64,000 bases of DNA from Streptomyces sp. AP-93 (GTDB lineage: Bacteria; Actinomycetota; Actinomycetes; Streptomycetales; Streptomycetaceae): assembly GCF_022808175.1 (NCBI RefSeq), contig NZ_JALGBX010000001.1, positions 1 to 64,000 of the forward strand, written 5' to 3'. Below are positions 19,872 to 27,701 of this stretch, one piece after another. How positions within the stretch are numbered: position 1 is the first letter of the stretch; the number at the start of each line of letters is the position of its first letter. The notes below the pieces were generated by a model, which saw only the letters and a program-made list of their open reading frames with translations, was not told where the DNA came from and made no database searches. A program made the translations under genes and the position numbers.

Positions 19872-20336
19872 TCAGCAGCGCAGGATCGAAAGTCGGTGCA
19901 GGCACGGTGGGTCGCCGGTGCGGCTGATCCAGGCGTGCGTGCGTGCTGCCCATCGGCGGAGGATGCGGTTGGAGCCCCCACGTCTGACGACGAACGTGAA
20001 CAGGACAGCGACGATGCACAGCAGTGCCAGGCAGCTCTCTCCGACTCCGCCGTGGTCGCAGGGGGATTCGCCGCCCGGGCTGACCGGTGTTCGGGTGGCG
20101 TCCCCGGAGGCGACGTCAGAGTGAGCGTGCTGAGCCTTGTCCCCTGTGTCGATGAGCGGGAACGCGGCGGTGTGCCCGCTGTGGTCTTGCTGGTGTGAGG
20201 CCAGGACGTGCATCGCGAAGATGGCAAGTACCACCGCGAGGAGCGTTGCCCGCAGCAACGCTCCCGTGTGATGGTCGCGACGGACCTTGCCTGAGATCAC
20301 AGCTCCACGACCATGGGAGGGCTTGGTAGCGGGCAA
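19872..20336 (-). CDS. DUF6153-like membrane protein
   Basis: Up to 154 residues. One helix (LLRATLLAVVLAIFAMHVL) is followed by an extracytoplasmic His/Asp-rich loop (HQQDHSGH, QHAHSD, CDHGG), a second helix (CLALLCIVAVLFTFVV) and the tail PPCLHRLSILRC. A tail of this pattern is what I remember for DUF6153 proteins of Streptomyces. TTG at 20336 gives the longest form but has no ribosome site; GTG at 20300 would give a 142-residue protein that still contains both helices. The His-rich loop and the His-rich neighbour suggest a metal-linked pair. This is unproven. Confidence 0.65.
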   Translation of the reverse strand: MPATKPSHGRGAVISGKVRRDHHTGALLRATLLAVVLAIFAMHVLASHQQDHSGHTAAFPLIDTGDKAQHAHSDVASGDATRTPVSPGGESPCDHGGVGESCLALLCIVAVLFTFVVRRGGSNRILRRWAARTHAWISRTGDPPCLHRLSILRC

Positions 20337-20459
20337 GCCAACAGGGGCGTCCCGACCTGGACTGGGAGGAAAGTAGCACCAGGTGGGGATGTGTCTGCGA
20401 GGCGTCTCACGGGGTGGGCACAGGATCCGGCGGCCATGTCGATCGGCATGTGTGCCGGC

Positions 20460-21770
20460 TTACGCCGCCGGCGTCGCCGCGGCCAGCTCCTCCGGGCGGG
20501 CCCGGGGACCGGCCTGGTCGGCGGGTGCCTGAGCCTTCGGAAGGAACGGTCCGGTGAGCGCGGTGGTGAACAGCGCCATCACGACCATCATGGTGAACAT
20601 CCGGCTGTCCAGGACGCCGAGGCTGACGCCGGCGTTCAGGATGATCAGTTCGGTGAGGCCTCGCGTGTTCATCAGGATGCCGAGGGTGCCGGCCTCCCTC
20701 CACGGCAAGCCGGCCAGTCTGCCGGGAATTGAAGCGCCGAGCAGTTTGCCGGCGGAGGCGACGATGATGATGGCGACCAGTTCGAGCAGATCACGTCCGG
20801 ACAGTGCGCCGATGTCGACGTTCAGTCCGGTGACGATGAAAAAGACCGGCAGCAGCACCAGGCTTATCCCACCAAACGGCCGTTTTACTCCTTCGCTGAG
20901 CACGCCGCGCGACTCTCTCGGCATGACGAAGCCGAAGGCGAACGCGCCGAATATCGCGTGAACGCCGATCAAAGTCGTCGCGTAGGAAGACAGGAACAGC
21001 CCGGCGACGAGTACCACGATGAACTGTGGTGGCATTCGGTCGCGGACCCAGCGGCGTACGAGGAATGACAGAAGCGGGCGCACGACGAGCAGCATCGCCG
21101 TGACGTAGAGCGCGGCCAGTATCACTGTTTGCGCGAAATCCCCGGAACCGCCGGACGCGGTGACGATGGCCCCCACCAGGGCGAGTAAACACCAGGCGAG
21201 GACATCGTCGATGGCAGCACTGGCCAGTGCCAGTGCGCCTACGCGCGTTCCCATCATCCCGTGTTCGGTCAGTATTCGGGCCAGCACGGGGAAAGCGGTG
21301 ATCGACATCGCCGCGCCCATGAACAGCGCGAACGCCGTGAAGGAAATGTGCTTTCCGTTCACGCTGTCGTGCCGGTCGTACAGCAGCGCCGCGAGCCCGA
21401 CGGCCAGGACGAAGGGGACCACGACCGAGGCGATCGAGACCGCTGCCGTGGTCCCGTGCCGGCCCTGCAGTAACCTTTTGTCGAATTCCCAGCCGATGCC
21501 GAACATGAAGACGAGCAGCCCGAGATGGGCTATGGCCGACAGGTACGGTCGCACCTCGCTCGGGAAGATGCGGGAAGGGAGATCTCCGGGCAGCAGGCCG
21601 AGGAGACTCGGCCCCAAGGCGATACCGGCGATGATTTCCCCGACGACGGGCGGCTGGCGTACGTATCGGACCAGCCGGCCCAGGATCGATCCGGCGACGA
21701 GAATGATGGCGATGTCAGCCATCGTGATGGCGATGATCAGGTCTGCACTCCGAGCAGAGACATCCGCCAT
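20460..21770 (-). CDS. CPA2-family cation/proton antiporter
   Basis: 436 residues and about 12 membrane helices, Na+/H+ exchanger domain throughout. Typical family marks are PPVVGEIIAGIALGPSLLG near the N-terminus, the paired acidic residues of the ion site in SAAIDDVLAW, and IFGAFAFGFVMPR. There is no C-terminal TrkA-N domain, so it is the short form. ATG at 21770 follows GGAGGG by 7 nt. Codon choice is somewhat less GC-biased than in neighbouring genes, fitting horizontal origin. It would exchange K+ or Na+ for protons; the ion cannot be told. Confidence 0.85.
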   Translation of the reverse strand: MADVSARSADLIIAITMADIAIILVAGSILGRLVRYVRQPPVVGEIIAGIALGPSLLGLLPGDLPSRIFPSEVRPYLSAIAHLGLLVFMFGIGWEFDKRLLQGRHGTTAAVSIASVVVPFVLAVGLAALLYDRHDSVNGKHISFTAFALFMGAAMSITAFPVLARILTEHGMMGTRVGALALASAAIDDVLAWCLLALVGAIVTASGGSGDFAQTVILAALYVTAMLLVVRPLLSFLVRRWVRDRMPPQFIVVLVAGLFLSSYATTLIGVHAIFGAFAFGFVMPRESRGVLSEGVKRPFGGISLVLLPVFFIVTGLNVDIGALSGRDLLELVAIIIVASAGKLLGASIPGRLAGLPWREAGTLGILMNTRGLTELIILNAGVSLGVLDSRMFTMMVVMALFTTALTGPFLPKAQAPADQAGPRARPEELAAATPAA

Positions 21771-21877
21771 GATCGGCCCTCCGTACATTCGGAGATGTGC
21801 AACTGCGCCGCGATCTCGCCGAGCGTGTCGCCCTGGGAGAGCTGTTCGAGGACGGAGAGGCCGGAGCCGCAGGTGAG
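21737..21877 (-). pseudogene. Remnant of a LuxR-type helix-turn-helix
   Basis: The minus-strand frame from 21877 to TGA at 21737-21739 reads LSVLEQLSQGDTLGEIAAQ then LHISE, which fits the LuxR (GerE) pattern of LxLLxxGxxxxEIAxxLxISE. It has no start codon and is cut by the hairpin at 21861-21902 on one side. It runs into the antiporter gene in a different frame on the other side. I read it as a scrap of a regulator gene left by rearrangement. About 30 residues are recognisable, so chance similarity is possible. Confidence 0.45.
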
Positions 21878-21902
21878 GAAACGACCTCACCTGCGGCTCC
21901 GG
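21861..21902 (-). terminator. Very strong hairpin terminator after the ligase gene
   Basis: Perfect 18-bp inverted repeat (21861-21878 with 21885-21902), 6-nt loop AAACGA. It lies 38 bp after the stop of the YbdK-type ligase and before the antiporter unit. One arm coincides with the LuxR remnant. Confidence 0.85.
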
Positions 21903-21939
21903 CGATTCGGGGGCGGCCCCCAGCGGTATCCGGCAGGGG

Positions 21940-23109
21940 TCAGGAGGCCTCGGTCTCGTCCGCCAGGTGGCGCAGGACGTCCTTCAGGTCGCCGCGGCGG
22001 GCGAAGGCCGTGCGCTGGCGGTGGGCGCCCGATCCGTCGCGCAGGAGGCCGGCCAGGGTTCTCGCCGCGTGGTCGAGGTCGCCGGACGCGGCCAGTTCGG
22101 GGGCCACCAGGTCGAGCAGGGCCTCCGCCAGGTCCGCCGCCGGGAGCTCGACGCCCGTGTACGGGTCCAGCCCGAAGCCCTCCAGGCCGTCGTGGGCCGC
22201 CCGCCAGCGCGCGAGACGCAGTACGTCCTCCCGTACGGGTGGGTCGGGGCGCTGCTCGGCGATCTCGCGCAGGGCCGTCGCGACGAGGGCGCGGGCCAGT
22301 TCGGCCTGGAGGATGGCGGAGTCGATGTCCGGGGACATGTCGGGGGCCCGCAGTTCGAGCGTCGGCCAGTTCCCCGAGGGCCGCAGGTCCCAGTAGACCA
22401 TCTTGGTGTCGAGGGCCGCCCCGGAGCCGAGCAGGGTCTGCACCGAGCGCCGGAAGTGGGCCGTCGAGCCGAAGTGCGGGGGCAGGCCCGCCGAAGGCCA
22501 GCCCGCCCAGGCCATCGCCCGCCAGCTGGCGTGCCCGGTGTCGCGGCCGCCCCAGAAGGGGGAGTTGGCCGCCAGCGCGATCAGCGTGGGCAGCCACGGC
22601 CGGACCCGGTTGGAGACGGCCACCGCCGTGTCCACGTCGAGGGTGCCGATGTGGATGTGCCGGCCGCAGCTGACGAGGGTGTCGGTCAGCGCGCCGAAGC
22701 GCCGGGCCTGCTCGCGCTGGCGCGGCTCGTCGTCGGTCAGGTGGAGCGGGCCCTCCACGGCGAGCACCGGCGAGGGCGCGGCCAGCAGCCGGCAGCCGTG
22801 GGCGCGGGCGGCCCGCGCGAGGGTGCGCCGCAGGCCGGCGAGCTCGCTGCGCAGGGTCGCGGCCGAGTCGGCGACGGGGGTGGAGATCTCCACCTGGTAG
22901 CGGGTGCCCTCGGGGTGCAGTTCGTGGGGGAGCCCCGCGGCGGTGGACAGGACGAGCGGGGCGGCCGGGACCACCCGCAGGGTGCGGGCGTCGACGAGGA
23001 GGAATTCCTCCTCGACCCCCAGGGTGAGGGGGAAGACCGGACCGGTCGCGCTCGGTGCCCCGGCCTTCGTGGTGCTGGTGCTCGTGGTGCTGGTGCCAGG
23101 TTCGATCAC
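21940..23109 (-). CDS. YbdK-family carboxylate-amine ligase (glutamate-cysteine ligase 2 type)
   Basis: 389 residues of the GCS2 family, ATP-dependent ligases related to gamma-glutamylcysteine synthetase. Key blocks are LGVEEEFLLVD (about 30-40), the ATP/metal residues in RYQVEISTP, CGRHIHIG and LELRAPDM. A Ser/Thr-rich N-terminal extension of about 25 residues precedes the domain. GTG at 23109 has GGGAGG upstream. Streptomyces make mycothiol rather than glutathione, so the true amine and acid substrates are unknown. It stands alone between two terminator-like regions. Confidence 0.85.
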   Translation of the reverse strand: MIEPGTSTTSTSTTKAGAPSATGPVFPLTLGVEEEFLLVDARTLRVVPAAPLVLSTAAGLPHELHPEGTRYQVEISTPVADSAATLRSELAGLRRTLARAARAHGCRLLAAPSPVLAVEGPLHLTDDEPRQREQARRFGALTDTLVSCGRHIHIGTLDVDTAVAVSNRVRPWLPTLIALAANSPFWGGRDTGHASWRAMAWAGWPSAGLPPHFGSTAHFRRSVQTLLGSGAALDTKMVYWDLRPSGNWPTLELRAPDMSPDIDSAILQAELARALVATALREIAEQRPDPPVREDVLRLARWRAAHDGLEGFGLDPYTGVELPAADLAEALLDLVAPELAASGDLDHAARTLAGLLRDGSGAHRQRTAFARRGDLKDVLRHLADETEAS

Positions 23110-23293
23110 TGCGCCTCCCTGGACATACGAGTCTTTTCATCATGAGCTGAACTCCAGGCGAGGAGCGCACGTCTATTCGGTCAAATGTCCGGTGATAGTG
23201 GCGAGTTAGCGGCAAGGACTGTGCTGTCGCGGGGCCCGGGTTCCGGGTGGGGTGAGTGGTGCGCGTGCGGGAAAGCGGCGCCCGCTCGACCGG

Positions 23294-23382
23294 GCGCCGA
23301 GTGGGCACCGAGTGGGCACCGAGTGGGAACCGGCCGGGCACCGAGTGGGCGCCGACCGGGTGCCTAGTGGGCGCCGAGTCGG
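23294..23382. repeat. 11-bp minisatellite upstream of the MFS gene
   Basis: Eight tandem copies of an 11-bp unit, consensus GCACCGAGTGG, with variants such as GCGCCGACCGG and a last copy of 12 bp. It fills most of the space upstream of the exporter and ends 8 bp before the candidate -10. Since 11 bp is close to one helical turn, each copy would face the same side of the DNA, so repeated protein binding is possible. Slippage could change copy number between strains. Confidence 0.85.
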
Positions 23383-23389
23383 GGCGGCC

Positions 23390-23400
23390 TATCATCCGTT
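23390..23400 (+). promoter_or_regulatory. Candidate leaderless promoter of the MFS gene
   Basis: TATCAT at 23390-23395 precedes the GTG start at 23401 by 5 bp, and no Shine-Dalgarno sequence is present. Transcription would begin at or next to the start codon. No clear -35 is seen; the minisatellite occupies that position. Confidence 0.5.
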
Positions 23401-24672
23401 GTGACCCGTACGACCGCTTCGCCCCCGTCCACCCGCCCCCGGCGCCGCATACTGGCCGACCTCACCCCGCTGAGAACCTCCCCGGACTTCCGGCGGCTGT
23501 GGGTCGGCGGGATCATTTCCTGGCTGGGCCAGGCGATGACGGCCCTGGCCATCTCGCTCCAGATCTACGAGATCACCGGCTCCAGCTTCTCCGTCGGACT
23601 GGTCGGGCTCTGCTCGCTCGTCCCGCTGGTCGCCTTCGGGCTCTACGGCGGGGCCATCGCAGACACCGTCGACCGCCGCAAACTGGGCCTCGCCAGTGCG
23701 CTCGGCCTGACCGCCCTGTCCTTCGCCCTGGCCGGCGCCGCGCTCCTGGACTACCACCGGGTCTGGCTGCTGTACGCCGTCGTCGCGCTCCAGTCCCTCT
23801 GCGGGGCGCTCAACGGGCCGGCCAGGTCGGCGATGATCCCGCGGCTGCTCCCGGCCGAGCAGCTGCCCGCCGCCAACGCGCTGAACTCCGTCGTCCTGAC
23901 CTTCGGGATGACGGCGGGCCCGGCGCTGGGCGGGGTCATCGTCGGCTGGTGGGGCTACCAGGCCGCGTACCTGATCGACGCCTTCACCTTCGGCGCCGCC
24001 CTCTACGCGATGTGGCGGCTGCCGTCGATGAGGCCCGAGGGTGCGGGCGGCCGCACGGGGCGCGCCTCCGTACTGGACGGCCTGCGCTTCCTGGGGACCC
24101 GGCCGAACATCCGGATGACCTTCTTCTCCGACCTGGCCGCCATGGTGCTGGCCCAGCCGAAGGCGCTGTTCCCGGCCGTCGCCGTGCTCTGGTACGGCGG
24201 CGACGCCAAGACGGTCGGGCTGCTCGTGGCCGCCCCCGCCGTCGGGGCGCTGCTCGGCGGACTGTTCTCCGGCTGGCAGGGCCGGATCCGCCGGCACGGC
24301 GTGGCGATCCTGCTCTCCGTCGCCGCGTGGGGGCTGGCCATCGCGGTGTTCGGGCTGACCCGCGACCTCTGGCTCGGGCTGCTCTTCCTGGCCCTGGCGG
24401 GGTGCGCCGACAGCATCTCAATGGTGTTCCGCACGACCATGCTCCAGTCCGCGACCCCGGACGAGATGCGGGGCCGCCTGCAGGGCGTCTTCATCGTGGT
24501 CGTCGCCGGCGGGCCCCGGCTCGGGGACTTCCTCGCCGGGGCCACCGCCGAACTCACCTCCCCGACCGTCGCGATCACGGGCGGCGGGCTCGGCTGCGTA
24601 CTCGTACTCGCCCTGCTGGCCGCGCGCTGGCGCGGGTTCGCCCACTACGACGCGCGAGCGCCGCAGGCTTGA
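23401..24672 (+). CDS. MFS exporter (EntS/enterobactin-exporter type)
   Basis: 423-residue major facilitator with about 12 helices. The cytoplasmic N-terminus contains FRRLWVGGIISWLG, and the first inter-helix loop holds ADTVDRRKLG (MFS motif A). The pattern fits the MFS_3 family, which includes siderophore and drug exporters. GTG at 23401 is probably translated from a leaderless mRNA. No siderophore genes lie nearby, so the substrate is unknown. The sequence ends next to a convergent small membrane-protein gene. Confidence 0.85.
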   Translation: MTRTTASPPSTRPRRRILADLTPLRTSPDFRRLWVGGIISWLGQAMTALAISLQIYEITGSSFSVGLVGLCSLVPLVAFGLYGGAIADTVDRRKLGLASALGLTALSFALAGAALLDYHRVWLLYAVVALQSLCGALNGPARSAMIPRLLPAEQLPAANALNSVVLTFGMTAGPALGGVIVGWWGYQAAYLIDAFTFGAALYAMWRLPSMRPEGAGGRTGRASVLDGLRFLGTRPNIRMTFFSDLAAMVLAQPKALFPAVAVLWYGGDAKTVGLLVAAPAVGALLGGLFSGWQGRIRRHGVAILLSVAAWGLAIAVFGLTRDLWLGLLFLALAGCADSISMVFRTTMLQSATPDEMRGRLQGVFIVVVAGGPRLGDFLAGATAELTSPTVAITGGGLGCVLVLALLAARWRGFAHYDARAPQA

Positions 24673-24715
24673 GGGGGTGCGGGCTCGGGCACGGGCACGG
24701 GCTCGGGCGCACGAG

Positions 24716-25078
24716 CTACCACCAGCCCAGGGCCCGGCCGACGGCGAAGGGCACCGGGACCAGGACGGCCATGCCGAGCCACCTGTGAAGGCGCCAGCCC
24801 TCCTGCCGCGGCAGGAGGACGTCCACCACCAGGATCAGCCCCAGGACGAACAGGCCGCCGAGTGCGGCGCCGTACACCGTGGCGAATGCGGGTTCGGCCG
24901 CTTCCTCGTCGCAGCTCCGGGCACTGCATTTCGCCGACGGGTACACCGTCACGAGCCACCAGACGCACCCGACCGGAATGACGGCGACCACCCCGATCAG
25001 GAGATTCGCCAGCGCCGGCGCCCATAAGCGACTGCCGGGCCACCCCCTGCCGCCCGTACCTTCCCCGCAACCGCGCAC
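24716..25078 (-). CDS. Small membrane protein of unknown function
   Basis: 120 residues. GTG at 25078 follows GGGAGGGG. Three membrane helices are visible (about 18-42, 60-85 and 95-115). Between the first two is a loop with two cysteines (AKCSARSCDEE) that could form a disulfide outside the cell. A very long open frame extends upstream across the cupin and AraC genes but is a shadow. No family is recognised. It converges on the MFS gene, with 43 bp between the stops. Confidence 0.65.
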   Translation of the reverse strand: MRGCGEGTGGRGWPGSRLWAPALANLLIGVVAVIPVGCVWWLVTVYPSAKCSARSCDEEAAEPAFATVYGAALGGLFVLGLILVVDVLLPRQEGWRLHRWLGMAVLVPVPFAVGRALGWW

Positions 25079-25152
25079 GGCCCACCCCTCCCTCGTGTCC
25101 CGTGCAGGAGACGCCCAGGGAGGACCTCGGGGTTCCGACGCCGAGCGACCCC

Positions 25153-25551
25153 TTACGCGTCCACCGGCTCGCGGGTGCGGTCGCTGACCTCCCCGCCGGT
25201 GTTGGCGGTGCCGGCGGGCTCGAACAGCAGGATCGCCGTCTCCCCGTCCGCCTGCGGGCAGTGCTCCACCCCGCGCGGGACCACGTAGATCTCCCCGGGG
25301 TTCAGTACGACGTCCCCGGCGCGCAGCCGGATCGTCAGGGTGCCGCTGACGACGAGGAAGAGCTCGTCGGTGTCCTCGTGGGTGTGCCAGATGAACTCGC
25401 CCTGGATCTTGGCGATCTTGACCTCGTAGTCGTTGACCCGGGCGATCCGGTGCGGAGCCCACTGCTCGGTGAAACCGGCCAGCTTCTCCGCGATGCTGAC
25501 CACGGCCGGCGCCGGGTGGGCGTTCTCGTGCGTGCTCTCGGGTGTCGTCAT
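25153..25551 (-). CDS. Cupin-domain protein
   Basis: 132-residue single cupin. The metal motif HTHEDTDELFLVVSG gives His, His and Glu ligands, and the second motif PRGVEHCPQA supplies the last His. ATG at 25551 has no clear ribosome site. It is divergent from an AraC regulator, with only 49 bp between the starts, so it is a likely target of that regulator. Small cupins of this type bind or isomerise small molecules; the substrate cannot be told. Confidence 0.8.
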   Translation of the reverse strand: MTTPESTHENAHPAPAVVSIAEKLAGFTEQWAPHRIARVNDYEVKIAKIQGEFIWHTHEDTDELFLVVSGTLTIRLRAGDVVLNPGEIYVVPRGVEHCPQADGETAILLFEPAGTANTGGEVSDRTREPVDA

Positions 25552-25600
25552 GCGGACAGGCTGCCGGGGTGCGAGCCGACCGGTCTTGTACGTTCCTGAC

Positions 25601-26437
25601 ATGAAGGCCGCGATACGCCCCCTCAGCACGGTCTCGGCCTGGCAGCCGCCGGTGCCGGGGATCGCCGAGGTGTTCCACGCCCGGTTCACCGATCACGCCT
25701 ACCCCGCCCACGTCCACGACACGTGGGCGCTGATGATCCTCGACGGCGGCCGCGTCGACTTCGGGCTCGACCGCGAACGGCACGGCGTCGGTGGCTCGGA
25801 GACGGTGGTCCTGCTGCCGCCCGGAGTGGTCCACGACGGGCGGACCGTCACCGAGACGGGCTTCCGCAAGCGCGTGCTGTACCTCGACGCGTCCGTGCTC
25901 CCGGAGTCGCTGACCGGGGCTGCCGTCGACGCACCGCTGCTGCTCGACGCCGCCCTGCGCGACCGGATCCACGGACTGCACCGCGCGCTGGGCCCGCGGG
26001 AGTTGCCGGCCGGGGCGGTCGAGCGGCTGGAGGCGCAGTCGCGGCTCGCCTTCGTCCAGGAGCGGCTGCGCACGTGGCTGGAGGGGCGCCAGTTGGTCCC
26101 GTACGGGGTTCCGGGCCCGGATACGGCCGTACGACTGCGCGAGCTCCTCGATGCGCGGGTCCTCGGCGGGATCACCTTGGAGGAGGCTTCCGCGCTCCTG
26201 GGACACGCCCATCCCACCCACCTGATCCGCAGCTTCCGGAAGGCGTTCGGGCTCCCGCCGCACGCCTACCTCACCGGGCTGCGGGTCGCGAAGGCGCGGC
26301 GGCTGCTGCTGGCGGGGATGCGGCCGGCCGACGCCGCGGTGGCGGCGGGCTTCTACGACCAGGCGCACCTGGCGCGGCACTTCGGGCGGCACGTGGGGAC
26401 CAGCCCGGGGAGGTTCGCCCGATCCGGACGGGTGTGA
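25601..26437 (+). CDS. AraC-family transcriptional regulator
   Basis: 278 residues. An N-terminal cupin-like sensor domain (AYPAHVHDTWALMILDGG, with PPGVVHDG) is followed by a C-terminal double helix-turn-helix (about 175-272), including FRKAFGLPPHAYL and AGFYDQAHLARHFGRHVG. ATG at 25601 lies 6 bp after TACGTT (25589-25594) and lacks a ribosome site, so a leaderless transcript is likely. It probably controls the divergent cupin gene. The inducer is unknown. Confidence 0.85.
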   Translation: MKAAIRPLSTVSAWQPPVPGIAEVFHARFTDHAYPAHVHDTWALMILDGGRVDFGLDRERHGVGGSETVVLLPPGVVHDGRTVTETGFRKRVLYLDASVLPESLTGAAVDAPLLLDAALRDRIHGLHRALGPRELPAGAVERLEAQSRLAFVQERLRTWLEGRQLVPYGVPGPDTAVRLRELLDARVLGGITLEEASALLGHAHPTHLIRSFRKAFGLPPHAYLTGLRVAKARRLLLAGMRPADAAVAAGFYDQAHLARHFGRHVGTSPGRFARSGRV

Positions 26438-26570
26438 AGGGAAGTTGGCGGGTTCGTTGCCGTTGCGTTGCCGGGTCTTCCGTTTTCTTTCGATTCGCCA
26501 TATGACAGTTAGGAAGTTGGCTCCCACCCCCCGCCTCGCATCTCCCCTTTGATCCAGGAGGAAGGCCTTC

Positions 26571-27701
26571 ATGCGCCTTCGTACGCTCGTCACCACCGCC
26601 GTGGCCACCGCCGCGCTCTCCGGGGCTCTCGTCCCGCAGGCCCTCGCGGGCCCCGCGGGCCCCGCGTCCTCCGGGGCGCCCGGGTCGCCGAAGGAGGACC
26701 GTTCCTGCTCGCCGTACCTCTCGGTCGCCGGCTACTCGGACTCCCTCGACAAGACCCTCATCGACGGGAAGCTGGTCGGCGGGCTCTCCGGGCTCTCGGT
26801 GGACCGGGACGGCAGCATCGCCGCGATCTCCGACAAGTCGGTCCTGTACAAGCTGGACGTGGGCCGCGGCGACACCCCGACGGCCACCGCGGCCGCGCGG
26901 CTGCCGCTGACCGACGGCGCGGGCAAGGCCGTCGACTCCGAGGGGATCGTCGTCGACCGCGACGGCACCTACCTCGTGACGGACGAGACCTCCCCTGCGA
27001 TCCGGCGGTACGCCCGCACCGGTGAAGTGCTGGGCTCGCTGCCGATCCCGGCCGGGTTCAAGCTCGCGCCAGAGGGCCGGGCCACCGTCAACCAGACCTT
27101 CGAATCGCTGACCCTGCTGCCCGGCGGACACACCCTCGTCGCCGGAATCGAGGGCGTGCTGGCCGGAGACGGCAAGGACGCGCAGGGGCGGACTCTCCAG
27201 CGGATCCAGACCTGGGAACGCCGCGGCCGGAACGGGGAGTTCGTGCTCGGGCGGCAGTACGCCTACCCGGTGGACGCCGGACACGGGCTGGTGGAGCTCG
27301 CGCCGACGCGCGACGGCCGGCTGCTCGTGCTGGAGCGCGGGTTCACGCAGCAGTTCAAGATCACGGTGCGGCTGTACCTCGCCGACCCCCTGGGCGCCAC
27401 GGACACCTCGACGGTGGCTGCCCTGTCTGTGCCGTCGGAGGGGAAGGGGCTGCGGACCGCGCGCAAGACGCCGATCGGGGACCTCGACGGCTGCCCGACG
27501 CTGGGCGCGCCGTCCAAGCTGCCGCAGAACCACCCGCTGGTCGACAACGTCGAGGGCATGGTGGTCACGGACGACGACGGGCGCGACCGGTTCGGACGGG
27601 TCCGGCTGCTGCTCGTCAGCGACGACAACGAGTTCCCGCAGGAGATCACCCGGCTGTACCGGCTGGACGTGAAGCTGCCGGCGCGGAGCGGGGGGCGCTA
27701 A
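26571..27701 (+). CDS. Secreted phytase-like esterase (PF13449 type)
   Basis: 376 residues with a Sec signal peptide (cleavage near ALA-G, residue 26). The mature part is a beta-propeller of the esterase-like activity of phytase family, with [38 protein letters not shown] and DNVEGM blocks that supply acidic metal-site residues. ATG at 26571 follows AGGAGGAAGG. It probably hydrolyses phosphate or carboxyl esters outside the cell; activity is not assured in this family. Its 3' end overlaps the convergent carboxylase gene by 4 bp. Confidence 0.82.
   Translation: MRLRTLVTTAVATAALSGALVPQALAGPAGPASSGAPGSPKEDRSCSPYLSVAGYSDSLDKTLIDGKLVGGLSGLSVDRDGSIAAISDKSVLYKLDVGRGDTPTATAAARLPLTDGAGKAVDSEGIVVDRDGTYLVTDETSPAIRRYARTGEVLGSLPIPAGFKLAPEGRATVNQTFESLTLLPGGHTLVAGIEGVLAGDGKDAQGRTLQRIQTWERRGRNGEFVLGRQYAYPVDAGHGLVELAPTRDGRLLVLERGFTQQFKITVRLYLADPLGATDTSTVAALSVPSEGKGLRTARKTPIGDLDGCPTLGAPSKLPQNHPLVDNVEGMVVTDDDGRDRFGRVRLLLVSDDNEFPQEITRLYRLDVKLPARSGGR

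Noticed and set aside
23287..23382. CRISPR-like array
   Set aside because: The 11-bp units are directly adjacent with no unique spacers and no cas genes are nearby. It is a minisatellite.
25079..26608. Minus-strand open frame upstream of the small membrane protein
   Set aside because: It crosses the cupin gene in a different frame and the antisense of AraC. Only its last 120 codons (24716-25078) look real.
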